A stretch of DNA of 64,000 nucleotides, from positions 28,968 to 92,967 of the forward strand of contig JAILRH010000203.1 of NCBI GenBank assembly GCA_024698345.1, in the 5' to 3' direction. Within the stretch, counting starts at the first letter, position 1, and each line of letters starts with the position of its first letter. Of the stretch, positions 51,078 to 61,949 are shown piece by piece. Source of the DNA: Lachnospiraceae bacterium (lineage in GTDB: Bacteria > Bacillota > Clostridia > Lachnospirales > Lachnospiraceae). The notes under the pieces are model-generated. The model searched no databases. It was given only the letters and a program-made list of their open reading frames with translations, and was not told the DNA's origin. A program made the translations under genes and the position numbers.

Positions 51078-52292
51078 TTACTGATAGACTGACATTATTT
51101 TCTCATAATACTCTTTTATCGTTTCAAACTTCGCCTGCCTGCAATTGACTCCAAGCTGTTCTGTCAGTTTCCTGTCATTCCAAAGTTTTCTTACTTTTTC
51201 TGACAGCGATTCCTCATTTCCACTCTCGAAGAGTTCTCCTGTCTTTCCATTTTCAATCAGCTCCGGAATTCCACCTATGTCTGCTCCAAGAACCGGCGTG
51301 CCATACATCTGACTCTCCATAACCGAAAACGGACAGTTTTCATACCACTCTGAAGGATAAATACTGAATCTGGCTTTTCTAATTGTCATCTCAAGTTCCT
51401 CACCTGAAAGAAATCCACGATTTTCTATATTGGATAGTTTATTAACTTCATCCTCCAAAGGTCCTGATCCCGCAAACACAAATCGAACTTCAGGCATCTT
51501 CTTGCACACTTCCAGCAGTGTCTGAATGCCCTTTTCTTTCGAGTATCGTCCAAAATAAACTACATAATCTTCTTTGTCGACATTTTTATCCTCTACTCTG
51601 TCAATAAAATTGTGCATTGCAATAGTCTTATCAGCAAAAACAGGATTAATATCCATTTTTTTCTTCATAAATTCACTGCAACAAACCATTTTATCTATAT
51701 TTTTATATACTTTATTTATCTTATTCCAATATACAGCTTCCGCCATTCCGATAACACTCTTGGCTGTGGAACCGTGAATACATTTCCCTTTTACACAATT
51801 GGAGAATTTACCCTTTGCACACTTTTCGCAATTTTCTCCTGTGTTAGGATTATTCATCATATGATTTGGACACACCAGCTGATAATCATGAGCTGTAAAC
51901 ACTATTTTCAACTTATGGTTATTCTTCTTACTCCATTTTTTTGCTTCGAGAATAACAGAAGGAGTAAGTTGATAGTTAAAATTATTGAGATGCATAACGT
52001 CCGGCTTAAAATCATCCAAAACCTTTCTTAACTTTATTCTCGCTTCTTTTGAATAAATTGTCTTTATCGGATACGTTATTTTTGACAGGGGATTTCCACC
52101 ATGAAAATCCATGTCTGACGTATAGGCATCGACGTTATTTCCAACACATCTGCCATCGTGCTCCATTCCGAAGTACTGAACTTCGTGCCCCATATTAATC
52201 AGATATTCTCCCAATTTGAATATATAAGTTTCCGAGCCTCCGTTTGGATAAAGAAACTTATTTACCATTAACACTTTCATTTTTTGCTCCAT
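51078..52292 (-). CDS. Glycosyltransferase family 4
   Basis: NKFLYPNGGSETYIFKLGEYL, YFGRYSKEKGIQTLLEVCKK, MESQMYGTPVLGADIGGIPELI. Confidence 0.95.
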   Translation of the reverse strand: MEQKMKVLMVNKFLYPNGGSETYIFKLGEYLINMGHEVQYFGMEHDGRCVGNNVDAYTSDMDFHGGNPLSKITYPIKTIYSKEARIKLRKVLDDFKPDVMHLNNFNYQLTPSVILEAKKWSKKNNHKLKIVFTAHDYQLVCPNHMMNNPNTGENCEKCAKGKFSNCVKGKCIHGSTAKSVIGMAEAVYWNKINKVYKNIDKMVCCSEFMKKKMDINPVFADKTIAMHNFIDRVEDKNVDKEDYVVYFGRYSKEKGIQTLLEVCKKMPEVRFVFAGSGPLEDEVNKLSNIENRGFLSGEELEMTIRKARFSIYPSEWYENCPFSVMESQMYGTPVLGADIGGIPELIENGKTGELFESGNEESLSEKVRKLWNDRKLTEQLGVNCRQAKFETIKEYYEKIMSVYQ

Positions 52293-53331
52293 TAATATTT
52301 ATTCTGATAAATTTTCCGGGATTGATAAATATCTCCGGATAAAACAATTTTTCCATAATCATTGCTGATATAACAGGTCCAATTATACTGAAAGGAATTC
52401 CGACAATGCTTTGAATAAGTAAACTGTTCATTCCCATTTTATTAAGTACAATTCTGATTCCCGCCGCGAATATCGTATGCATTAAAAATACAGGCATTGT
52501 ATATTTTGAAAAAATACCAAAATAATTTTTGTAAGTATCTCCCGCAAAGAAGATAATTACACCTGCACATGCAATGATACCACATATAAACGGAATTAGT
52601 CCATTGTTAAAGTCTAATACATACACCAATACAGAAATTGCCAAAAATAAAATCATAACAAAACCAGCTATAATCTTTCCATACTTCTTTAAGACTCTAT
52701 CTTTTGAAGCATCTTCCGAAAACATTGAAACAACATTGACTCTGCTCAAAATCATTCCAACCACAAACCAAATTGTAAATGTCATAATTTTATCGCAGAG
52801 ATAAGGAAAGAAATTATCACCGGCAAGATCCACAACTACTCTCAAAATAAGTGAAGTTCCTGCAAAGAAATACATCATTCTGTCATTTTTGAATGTAGGT
52901 ATCAACACAAAAATAAAAAACAAAGTATACAAAAACCAATATGGTGAAGCCGGGTGTACAAACAAAGAATCAATCAAGCCGGTATTCTTGCTATTTACAG
53001 ATGAAGACAAAACAACCTTTATTAAATAAGTAATAATCGAAAAAGTAAAATATGGTATTCCAAGATTAACAAGCTTCTTTACTATGTTATTAATCCACGT
53101 CCCGGCACTGTCAACCACCGAATAACGCTGATATATGTATCCGCTGCAAATAAAAAAAAGCGGGACATGAAAATAGTAAATAGTCGTATTAAACCAAAGG
53201 TATATATCATTTTTTTCAATTATTCCGGACTTTACCATACTCTGAAAAAAATGTCCCAATAGAACTAATACACATGCGACTACTTTTATATTATCTATCC
53301 AGCTTTCTCTTATATTCTTATTATTTTCCAT
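52258..53331 (-). CDS. Acyltransferase 3 family protein
   Basis: RESWIDNIKVVACVLVLLGHFFQSM, YYFHVPLFFICSGYIYQR. Confidence 0.9.
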   Translation of the reverse strand: MENNKNIRESWIDNIKVVACVLVLLGHFFQSMVKSGIIEKNDIYLWFNTTIYYFHVPLFFICSGYIYQRYSVVDSAGTWINNIVKKLVNLGIPYFTFSIITYLIKVVLSSSVNSKNTGLIDSLFVHPASPYWFLYTLFFIFVLIPTFKNDRMMYFFAGTSLILRVVVDLAGDNFFPYLCDKIMTFTIWFVVGMILSRVNVVSMFSEDASKDRVLKKYGKIIAGFVMILFLAISVLVYVLDFNNGLIPFICGIIACAGVIIFFAGDTYKNYFGIFSKYTMPVFLMHTIFAAGIRIVLNKMGMNSLLIQSIVGIPFSIIGPVISAMIMEKLFYPEIFINPGKFIRININGAKNESVNGK

Positions 53332-53354
53332 CTTTTCTCTGTTACCCTATTGTT

Positions 53355-54524
53355 TCAATTTTCATCCAAGTATAATTTCAATGTTTCATCTGTTATGTCA
53401 TCCCAATTATACTTATTACAAATATAATCCGCAGATTCTGATTTTAATTTTTTCACAAGAGACTCATCATCAGACAAAAGCTGCAATTTTGTTGCCAGAT
53501 CGTCAACATTACTCTTTTCAAATATAACAGCTTTGTCTTCGACCACTTCAGTTATCTCAGGAATACTTGAGCCAAGCACTGCGTTACCGTATGACATTGC
53601 CTCTAACAAACTCAGTGGCATTCCCTCAAGGTCCGATGGCAATACATAGACATAAGCATTGCTGTACAATTCATCCAAAAGTTCTCCTTGAACAAACCCC
53701 GTAAAAATAATGTTAGGATTATCACCTGCCATTTCTTTGAGACTTGCCACATAATCATCCGTGTCGCTAGTGTCCCCTGCAATCACCAATTTTTTATTTG
53801 TGTTTATCTTTTTGTAGGCTTCAATAAGATAGTGGATGCCCTTCTCCTCAGTCAATCTGGACAGAGAGCAGAAATAGTCATTTCCTGCAAGGCCATACTT
53901 GTCTTTTATTATGTCAGCTTTTCGAATCTCAGGTCTTACCACACCATTAGGAATGAAAACAGTCTTTCTTCCATATGTCTCCATAAAATACTGCTGAACA
54001 TTCTTACTGAGAACTATTATCTCATCCGCGTGTTTTGCAATCACTTTTTCACCAAACCTGATATACTTCGAGCCAAAACCATTCTTCCATTTTGCACGCT
54101 GCCAATCAAGGCCATGGACAGTTGCTATGCATCTCTTTCCGAATAACTTTGGAATCCAAAGAGTTGCGCCCGGTCCTTCCGCATGAAAATGAATAATATC
54201 ATACTTCCCAAAAGAAACAGCTAGCGCCGAAAAAAGAGAGGATGTCATTGCAGATATTCCCTTTACCGGTATTGAAAAAATCTTCTTAAGTCTTACGCCC
54301 TTATAAAAATTATCATGAACATCAGCCACATACTCTTCGCCGAACTCTTCACCGGTTCTGTTATAACATGTAACCTTGTGTCCTCTCTCAGCCATAAGCG
54401 GTGTCATTGTAGTGAGTACAAGCTCAACACCACCTTTTCTTGAAGGCACAACCTTGTGTCCAAGCATGGCAATATTCAATTTCTCATTTGTTGATTTCTT
54501 TTGTTTACGTGCCATTATCTCCAA
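53355..54524 (-). CDS. Glycosyltransferase family 4
   Basis: LGHKVVPSRKGGVELVLTTMTPLM, VHGLDWQRAKW, SLSRLTEEKGIHYLIEAYKK. Confidence 0.95.
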   Translation of the reverse strand: MEIMARKQKKSTNEKLNIAMLGHKVVPSRKGGVELVLTTMTPLMAERGHKVTCYNRTGEEFGEEYVADVHDNFYKGVRLKKIFSIPVKGISAMTSSLFSALAVSFGKYDIIHFHAEGPGATLWIPKLFGKRCIATVHGLDWQRAKWKNGFGSKYIRFGEKVIAKHADEIIVLSKNVQQYFMETYGRKTVFIPNGVVRPEIRKADIIKDKYGLAGNDYFCSLSRLTEEKGIHYLIEAYKKINTNKKLVIAGDTSDTDDYVASLKEMAGDNPNIIFTGFVQGELLDELYSNAYVYVLPSDLEGMPLSLLEAMSYGNAVLGSSIPEITEVVEDKAVIFEKSNVDDLATKLQLLSDDESLVKKLKSESADYICNKYNWDDITDETLKLYLDEN

Positions 54525-54527
54525 TTC

Positions 54528-56027
54528 CTACATGGAACCTTTTCTTCCAAAAACTACAAAGAAAGTCTTCACTACAATTTTGAAATCCAAAGCCAGGCTC
54601 CAGTTTTTAATATATTCTGCATCAAGCGCAACTATCTCTTCAAAATCTGTTTTGTCACTTCTTCCGCTAACCTGCCACAAACCTGTAAGTCCTGGTTTGG
54701 CTGCCAGACGACTCTTATGATGCAAACTGTATTTTTCAAATTCATCTACTGTAGGTGGTCTTGTTCCCACAAGACTCATATCACCCTTTAATATACTCAA
54801 AAAATTAGGAAATTCATCCAGGGATAAAGTTCTGATCCAATATCCCACTCCTTTTCGCTTTCCGTCAGGACCGCTTCCTATGATTCTCGGATCCGCATCC
54901 ATTTTAAACATCAGCCCTTCCATCTTATTGTTTTTCATAAGATCTTTCTTTCTGGCTTCTGCATCCTTATACATAGATCTGAACTTATAAATTGTAAATA
55001 TTCTTCCGTTTTTTCCAACTCTTTTTTGTGAAAAAAACGCAGGTCCGGGATCCGCAATCTTTATGGCAGGTGCCAATACAATAAAAAGCAATCCGGTTAT
55101 AATGCATCCGACAATTCCTGCAACAATATCCGTTGCTCTTTTTATAAATGCCGCTGCAGGTGTTATTACATTTATAGAAGATGTCATAACTGTATATCCG
55201 TTCATTTTCTCAACTACTACATTCGGCATTCCCGTTGACAACATCGATAAATTAAGATGTACTGTTACGCCCATCTGCAAGAACGTATTTGCAATCTCAC
55301 GGTTAATGTCTGAATTGCTGTTAAGATTAATATACATAACCTCATCTACTATATTTCTGACCGCAAATTCATACGCATCTTCAGAAGTGTATGCGACAAC
55401 CGGCACTCCGCTAATCTCGCCAGGTTTTGACTTTTTGCTCTTTTCTCCTGAGTCATCAGAGGTGCCTGCATTACTACTGTCCAATATTACAATTCCAACC
55501 AATTCACAATCGTTGCTGTTATTGTTGAAATTATCAACATCTTTCTCTATATCTCCACGATTTGAAATGAGCAATATATGTCTTAAATTTATAGATCCAA
55601 GTTTCTTGGATTTTATGAAATGCTTCATTGTAATTCTGACTATGTATATACTCATAATAGAAAGAACAATATAACCGACAATTACAAGTCTTGAAGCCTG
55701 CTTAGATGCTCCCATTAAATAGATAAAAGAAATGAGCCCGGCAGACATGATGACGCCATGAACAAAAACCTTCATAAACTCCACCAAATTACCGCGCCTC
55801 AAGATACCCGAATAAGAATTTGTAAAAAAAACTATACAAAAATGAAGAATAGTGAGTACTATCCCTATAATTCTGTAACCTCTGTAATTATATACGAATT
55901 TTAAGCTCTGATTCATTACATAAACTCGCAATGCAAATGCAATAATCATGGACAAATGAATGCAAATCAAATCAGCAAATATAAAATCCAAATGCTTCAT
56001 CCAACTGTAACTTGCTCTTTTATACAC
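54528..56027 (-). CDS. Undecaprenyl-phosphate sugar phosphotransferase (WbaP/CpsE-like), EPS initiating enzyme
   Basis: N-terminal TMs; KRATDIVAGIVGCIITG; FSQKRVGKNGRIFTIYKFRSMYKDAE; GLWQVSGRSD. Confidence 0.95.
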   Translation of the reverse strand: MYKRASYSWMKHLDFIFADLICIHLSMIIAFALRVYVMNQSLKFVYNYRGYRIIGIVLTILHFCIVFFTNSYSGILRRGNLVEFMKVFVHGVIMSAGLISFIYLMGASKQASRLVIVGYIVLSIMSIYIVRITMKHFIKSKKLGSINLRHILLISNRGDIEKDVDNFNNNSNDCELVGIVILDSSNAGTSDDSGEKSKKSKPGEISGVPVVAYTSEDAYEFAVRNIVDEVMYINLNSNSDINREIANTFLQMGVTVHLNLSMLSTGMPNVVVEKMNGYTVMTSSINVITPAAAFIKRATDIVAGIVGCIITGLLFIVLAPAIKIADPGPAFFSQKRVGKNGRIFTIYKFRSMYKDAEARKKDLMKNNKMEGLMFKMDADPRIIGSGPDGKRKGVGYWIRTLSLDEFPNFLSILKGDMSLVGTRPPTVDEFEKYSLHHKSRLAAKPGLTGLWQVSGRSDKTDFEEIVALDAEYIKNWSLALDFKIVVKTFFVVFGRKGSM

Positions 56028-56164
56028 AAAAGTATCCTCCAGTTTCTTTTGTAAATCGGGGTATTCCCGGTAGACATATTTTTATGCATAATCAAATCTC
56101 ATTATAACATTAATAATAATGATTAGCAAATGATAATATACAGTATATTATACAATGTCACTTT

Positions 56165-56345
56165 TTAATCAACTTTAAAAACTCTGGCTGCTTTGAACTA
56201 TATGTCACTTTGCAAAAAATCCAGTTATTTTATACTATTCATCACCGTTCAAAAACTCTGACCATAAAAAACATCATCACTGTTCAAACGCTCCGGATAT
56301 TTTAAAATGTATATCATTCCGCAAAAAACTTCAGCAACTTCAGAC
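56165..56345. repeat. Degenerate ~36-bp tandem repeats starting at the 3' end of the dacF-like gene
   Basis: Minus-strand units CTGAAGTTTTTTGCGGAATGATAT / CCGGAGCGTTTGAACAGTGATGAT / CAGAGTTTTTGAACGGTGATGAAT / CTGGATTTTTTGCAAAGTGACAT / CCAGAGTTTTTAAAGTTGAT. Confidence 0.6.
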
Positions 56346-57360
56346 TATCCTCATATCGCCCGTCAGCATTGGAATTTAGTACAACACTTATACATGTTCT
56401 TCCGTCCTTAGTTGCTGCTGACACAAGACACTTACCTGCCGCATCAGTACTTCCCGTCTTCATTCCAATTGCATATTTATAGAAGAAACTGCTATCTTTT
56501 AACAGTAATTCATTAGTGGTAACAAAATCATGACCCTTAACTTTTGCCTTTGTCATGGAAAAAATGCTCTTAAGATTTTCATTTTCCAGTGCCACTATTG
56601 CAATCTTTGAAAGATCTTCCGCCGTGGTATACTGTTCCGCTTCATCATAGCCGTCCGGCGTTGTAAAATTTGAGTTCTTCGCTCCAATATCCGTCACATT
56701 CTTGTTCATCTCATAAACAAATCTCTTAATGCACTGGTCCGTTGTTATCTCAGTTCCGTCATACGCAATGTTATCATTTAGAAGTTTCTCTCCTCCTGCC
56801 TTTGCTATAATATATGCAGCATCATTTCCCGATGAAAGAAGAAGCCCCTCCAGCAATTCCTTAAAGGTAAGTTTCTCACCTTTCTTAAATCCTGCCTTGC
56901 TGGAATCCGCAGCAATAAGATTCACTTCATTCCCAACTACTATCTCTTCATCCATATCCAGAAGATTAACCGCTGTAATTGCGGTGGCAAGCTTTGTGGT
57001 ACTAGCCGGTGCCATCATCACATCAGCATTTTTCTCATAGATAACTTCCTTTGAATCATAATCAACAAGGATTGCCCCTTTTGCCACCAGGTTTGATTCA
57101 AACTTTGTGACATCCGTTGAGGCCTTGGCATATTCCACCGGATTGTATATATTCAGTTTCCAAAAATCATCACTGTAATTATCTTTTGCATAATCTCTTA
57201 CAGGAACTTTTTCTTCTTCAACCAGCTGATAGTCTTTCGGATCGACACATCCGTCCAGTTTTGCCTTATCACAGAAATGCAAAACCGCCGCCGATGTTGA
57301 AATCGTGCCCGCCAAGCAAATCAAAAAGCTTCCTATATTCATCAACTTATATTTATTCAT
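56314..57360 (-). CDS. D-alanyl-D-alanine carboxypeptidase (DacF-like)
   Basis: APASTTKLATAI (SxxK), SSGNDAAY (SxN), IGMKTGST (KTG). Confidence 0.92.
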   Translation of the reverse strand: MNKYKLMNIGSFLICLAGTISTSAAVLHFCDKAKLDGCVDPKDYQLVEEEKVPVRDYAKDNYSDDFWKLNIYNPVEYAKASTDVTKFESNLVAKGAILVDYDSKEVIYEKNADVMMAPASTTKLATAITAVNLLDMDEEIVVGNEVNLIAADSSKAGFKKGEKLTFKELLEGLLLSSGNDAAYIIAKAGGEKLLNDNIAYDGTEITTDQCIKRFVYEMNKNVTDIGAKNSNFTTPDGYDEAEQYTTAEDLSKIAIVALENENLKSIFSMTKAKVKGHDFVTTNELLLKDSSFFYKYAIGMKTGSTDAAGKCLVSAATKDGRTCISVVLNSNADGRYEDSLKLLKFFAE

Positions 57361-57485
57361 CTTTCATTTCTCCCATTACAAAATATTCAGAAACACCATG
57401 CATTCCTAAAATAAAATGTAGTCCCAGTCTTGTTTTTATATCTTATATAGAAGTTTTACCGTTCTACAACCAAGATGATATATCA

Positions 57486-58121
57486 TTACTTTGCAAGAAT
57501 AGTCTCATCAAAATTCAGTTTATCCCATTCAGCACCTGTGGTAACATTATTTGCAGTTTTCCAATTTTTATACACTTCATCGGCTTTGCCTGCTTCCTCA
57601 TCCTCAATAGTTTTTTCCACCTTCTTATATAAGATGTCTTTCTCAAAAACTTCTTCAAGCCTCAAAGGCGAAATCTCTATTTTTTCTTGAAGTTTAGGAT
57701 TCGTTTCAGTAAAAAATGTTTCCACCATAGTCTTTGCCTCCGCGAACTCCTCATTATCAAGCTTCACCTCGTACTCCTCTGCCAACGCGGCAATAACCTC
57801 TCTTCTGCAAATGTCGTCTAAAACAGTACTTTTAACACCTTCACTCATTGTGGTCCCTTCCTGAATCTCACTGTTCCAGTCAAGTTCCATTTCTTCTGCA
57901 ATATAATATGCCTCATAGGTCGCCTGCGTATTATAGAAATAATATCTCATCTCATCTTCAGGGACAACAATGTCTCCAACTCTAATAGTATCAACATCCT
58001 GAACTTTGATAGCAGGTGAACTTTTCATCTCGCATCCTGTATTTGCAAAAACAGTTGCAAACGCCAAAAGAAGTACCATTTGCAATTTGCAAATATGTTT
58101 TATCAAATTGTCTTTCTTCAT
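57486..58121 (-). CDS. Lipoprotein resembling PrsA/SurA N-terminal foldase domain
   Basis: Lipobox FANTGC; DTIRVGDIVVPEDEMRYYFYNTQATYE; adjacent to mfd; RBS aaaggag upstream of 58121. Confidence 0.72.
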   Translation of the reverse strand: MKKDNLIKHICKLQMVLLLAFATVFANTGCEMKSSPAIKVQDVDTIRVGDIVVPEDEMRYYFYNTQATYEAYYIAEEMELDWNSEIQEGTTMSEGVKSTVLDDICRREVIAALAEEYEVKLDNEEFAEAKTMVETFFTETNPKLQEKIEISPLRLEEVFEKDILYKKVEKTIEDEEAGKADEVYKNWKTANNVTTGAEWDKLNFDETILAK

Positions 58122-58350
58122 TTTTAGTTCTCCTTTCCGGCTACTGTTGTTTTCTATCATTTCTCCTTTCCGGCTACTGTTGTTTTTTATCACTTGTCCG
58201 TTCCGGCTACTGTTGTTTTCTATCATTTGTCCTTTCCGGCTATTTCTTCCAATCTCTTTCTGCTCCGGTTATTTTTCTTCCGGTTCTTTCTGACCTTTCT
58301 CTTTCTGCTCCGGTTATTTCTGCTCCGGTTCTTTCTGCCCCGGCTCTTCA
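58122..58350 (-). repeat. Coding-frame tandem repeats bridging the mfd 3' end and the PrsA-like start
   Basis: PEQKEKGQKEPEEK-type units then IENNSSRKGEM-type 36-bp units, all in the mfd frame, separated by two TAA codons. Confidence 0.85.
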
Positions 58351-61300
58351 AACTTCAGGCTTTCAATTTCCTTGATTATGCCCATAACCATGTCATACAC
58401 TTCCTCAAAGCCTTTTGGCTGACTGATTGGTGAATAAACAAAACACGGAATCTGATCCGTCTGCAGTTTGAGTCTTCCTCTGTATTTTTCAATGAGTGTA
58501 GGAATCTTTACCGTATCAATTTTGGCATCTTTCCACATTGTCAGCTTCAGTCTGCTCTTTCCACCGGAAATATCAGTAATATAACATCCGTTTGCATAGC
58601 CCTTCATAAGAGCTACTTTCAGAAGATTCTCCACCTGATTTGGGATATCACCATAACGATCCTGAAGTTCATCCTGCATATCCTCATATTCTTCCATATT
58701 CTCAATAGCCGCAATTCTCTTATATACATCGAGTTTTTGGAACTCATTTGAAATATATGAATTAGGAATAAATGCATCCACATCAAGATCAATGGTTGTC
58801 TCAAAGGATTCTTCTTTTCGTATTCCCTTCTTCATCTCCACGGCTTCATTCAACATCTTGCAGTACAAATCATATCCAACTGCTGCCATATGGCCATGCT
58901 GCTTTGCTCCAAGAATGTTTCCCGCGCCTCTTATTTCAAGGTCGCGCATTGCAATCTTAAATCCTGCACCAAGTTCCGAGAAATCTCTGATAGCCTGAAG
59001 TCTCTTCTCTGCAACTTCTTTAAGAATCTTATTTCTCTTGTACATCATAAAAGCATATGCAGTTCTGTTAGATCTGCCCACTCTTCCCCTGAGCTGATAT
59101 AACTGCGAAAGTCCCAGTTTGTCCGCATCATGGACAATCATTGTATTGGCATTCGAAATATCAATACCTGTTTCCACTATTGTAGTGGAAACAAGAACAT
59201 CTATATCTCCATTTACAAAATCATACATAATGCTTTCTATCATTCTCTCGCTCATCTGTCCGTGGGCAAATGCCACATTTGCGTCAGGCACAAGTTTGCT
59301 GATTCTGGCTGCAATCTCGTCTATATTTTTCACATTATTATAAATGTAATAAACCTGCCCGCCTCTGATAAGCTCTCTGTTGATTGCCTCTCTGACTATC
59401 TCGTCATTGTACTCCATAACATATGTCTGAATCGGAGTACGCTCCTGAGGCGGTTCCTCAATAATACTCATATCCCTGATTCCGATAAGACTCATGTGAA
59501 GAGTTCTCGGAATAGGTGTTGCAGTGAGAACCATAACATCAACATTTTCTTTGAGCTGTTTAATCTTTTCTTTGTGAGTAACACCAAATCTCTGTTCTTC
59601 GTCAATAATCAGAAGTCCAAGATCTTTGTATTTTACATCCTTAGACAAAAGTCGGTGTGTTCCTATTACAATATCCACATATCCTTTTTTCAAATCAGAT
59701 AAGGTCTTTGTAACCTGAGCCTTGGTTCTGAATCTCGAAAGCATGTCGACTCTGACAGGAAAATCCTTGAATCGCTGTGTAAAAGTATTGTAATGTTGCT
59801 GCGCCAAAACAGTTGTCGGCACCAGATAAGCAACCTGTTTATTATCCTGTACCGCCTTGAAGGCCGCTCTGATTGCAACTTCAGTCTTTCCAAATCCAAC
59901 GTCACCACAAATAAGTCTGTCCATTATCTTTGTGCTTTCCATGTCATCTTTTACGGCATTAATAGCTCTGAGCTGATCATCAGTCTCATCATATGGAAAT
60001 AACTCTTCAAATTCTTTCTGCCATACAGTTTCCGGACTGAACACAAATCCGTTCTTCTGCTGTCTCGCCGCATAGAGAGCCACAAGTTCATCTGCTATCT
60101 CATTAACCGCCGCCTTTGTTCTGGACTTTGTCTTAGTCCATTCATTACCGCCTAACTTATTGAGTTTCGGTGGCTTTGCGTCTGCTGCAGCATATTTTTG
60201 TATCATATTAAGCTGAGTTGCCGCAATGTAGAGAAATCCTTTTGCCGCATACTCAATCTTCAAATAATCCTTTACAACTCTGTCCACTTCGACCTTTTCA
60301 ATACCGCGGTATATTCCAAGTCCGTGATTTTCGTGAACAACGTAATCACCCACATTCAGTTCCGAAAAGCTGGATATATTCATTCCGGAGAACTGCTTCT
60401 TCTTTTTCTTCTTTTTTTTCTTTCCGAATATGTCTGTCTCGGAAATAACAACATATTTGATATCTCTGTAAATAAAGCCCTTGTGAATACTTCCCACACT
60501 GACCACTATTTCTTTTGATTTAATATCTCTGTCTGAATCATCGCTGAATACAGCATTAAGCTCATACTCCCTGAGATTTTCCGCGAGTCTCTGCCCTCTG
60601 GTTCTTGATGGAGAAAGAATCAAAACAGCGTACTTCTGTTTTTTATACTTCTTTAAATCTTCGACCAACAACTCAAACTGATTATTGTATGGGCTCAGAT
60701 TACCGGCATCAACTCCGGCTTTTTCATCTATGTCAAACTCCTTAACCTTTTGGTCAAGCATTGTAAATACAACTTTTTTTCTTTTCTTGAGTTTTGCAAG
60801 AATCTTTTTATAAGACCACATAACGTCTGTCTGTCTTGGAAGAACATATCCACCGGATAACCTATTGACCATGCTCTCCTTAAATTCTGTCTCGACAGCA
60901 TCGCAACGCTCACTTATATGTCTTGGCTCATCCATTAGAAACAAAGTGTCATCATCAAAATAATCTATAAAACTTACCAGTTCATCAAAGAAGTAATTGA
61001 CGTAACTGTCAAGTTGGACACCCTGACCGTTTATTTCGGCAACAGTCACAAACTCATTTGTTATTACCCTAAGCCTGTTTGCCTGTTCGGTCTTCATATC
61101 CGCCATAAAGACATCTATACACTTATCTTTTTCTTTTGTAATCTTTTTTATACCTTTTTCAACCTGTTCTTTTGTTATGATATACTCAGTTGCAGGGTAT
61201 ATTTCTATAGATTCAAGATTCTCAATCGCTCTCTGGCTTGCAACGTCAAAACTCTTAATAATGTCAACTTCTTCATCCCAAAAATCAATTCTGTAAGGAT

Positions 61301-61856
61301 TGTCATTTGTCAATGTAAAGACATCAACAATACTGCCTCGCACCGCAAACTCTCCGGGATTTTGTACCTGCTCAACTCCGTCATACCCTAGCATCACAAG
61401 TTTCTTCTTAAGAGCTTCAATCTCAACAGTAGCACCCTCTTCAACTCTCACAATATTCTGCCTGATAATATCTAGCGGGAGTACCTTGTCCATAAGTCCG
61501 TCAAAAGGAACAACAATTGTAATCTCTTCCTCGTTTATAATCTTAGAAAGAATCTCTAATCGCTCTTTGAGCATAAGATTTCCGTGAACATCCGCACTGA
61601 AGAAAATAAAATCCTTTGCAGGGTACACTGCCGCATTCTGACCTGTGCCTCGCAAATCTTCGTAAATCTCTGTTGCTTTTTTTGCATCAAAAGTAACGAT
61701 GACTTTTCTTTTAAAGCCATCGCCTATTCCACTCATGAAGTTAACAAGAAGCGAATCCGTACATCCACAAATCTGTGCGGTTGTCCCTTTTTCAATGCAT
61801 TCTCTTGCAACTTCATACCCTTTTAAATTCTTAAGCGGATAAACATAATTGCTCAT
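58314..61856 (-). CDS. mfd: Transcription-repair coupling factor
   Basis: CarD-like domain DYVVHENHGLGIYRGIEKV; helicase motifs GDVGFGKTEVAIRAAFKAV, IDEEQRFGV, TATPIPRTLHMSL. Confidence 0.97.
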   Translation of the reverse strand: MSNYVYPLKNLKGYEVARECIEKGTTAQICGCTDSLLVNFMSGIGDGFKRKVIVTFDAKKATEIYEDLRGTGQNAAVYPAKDFIFFSADVHGNLMLKERLEILSKIINEEEITIVVPFDGLMDKVLPLDIIRQNIVRVEEGATVEIEALKKKLVMLGYDGVEQVQNPGEFAVRGSIVDVFTLTNDNPYRIDFWDEEVDIIKSFDVASQRAIENLESIEIYPATEYIITKEQVEKGIKKITKEKDKCIDVFMADMKTEQANRLRVITNEFVTVAEINGQGVQLDSYVNYFFDELVSFIDYFDDDTLFLMDEPRHISERCDAVETEFKESMVNRLSGGYVLPRQTDVMWSYKKILAKLKKRKKVVFTMLDQKVKEFDIDEKAGVDAGNLSPYNNQFELLVEDLKKYKKQKYAVLILSPSRTRGQRLAENLREYELNAVFSDDSDRDIKSKEIVVSVGSIHKGFIYRDIKYVVISETDIFGKKKKKKKKKQFSGMNISSFSELNVGDYVVHENHGLGIYRGIEKVEVDRVVKDYLKIEYAAKGFLYIAATQLNMIQKYAAADAKPPKLNKLGGNEWTKTKSRTKAAVNEIADELVALYAARQQKNGFVFSPETVWQKEFEELFPYDETDDQLRAINAVKDDMESTKIMDRLICGDVGFGKTEVAIRAAFKAVQDNKQVAYLVPTTVLAQQHYNTFTQRFKDFPVRVDMLSRFRTKAQVTKTLSDLKKGYVDIVIGTHRLLSKDVKYKDLGLLIIDEEQRFGVTHKEKIKQLKENVDVMVLTATPIPRTLHMSLIGIRDMSIIEEPPQERTPIQTYVMEYNDEIVREAINRELIRGGQVYYIYNNVKNIDEIAARISKLVPDANVAFAHGQMSERMIESIMYDFVNGDIDVLVSTTIVETGIDISNANTMIVHDADKLGLSQLYQLRGRVGRSNRTAYAFMMYKRNKILKEVAEKRLQAIRDFSELGAGFKIAMRDLEIRGAGNILGAKQHGHMAAVGYDLYCKMLNEAVEMKKGIRKEESFETTIDLDVDAFIPNSYISNEFQKLDVYKRIAAIENMEEYEDMQDELQDRYGDIPNQVENLLKVALMKGYANGCYITDISGGKSRLKLTMWKDAKIDTVKIPTLIEKYRGRLKLQTDQIPCFVYSPISQPKGFEEVYDMVMGIIKEIESLKFEEPGQKEPEQK

Positions 61857-61949
61857 TGTCACTCCTGTATTGACCTTTAGTTGCTCACTATATTATTATA
61901 CATAAAAATACGATTATTTAAAACAGCAGTAGCTCTATTTTTTGCACTG

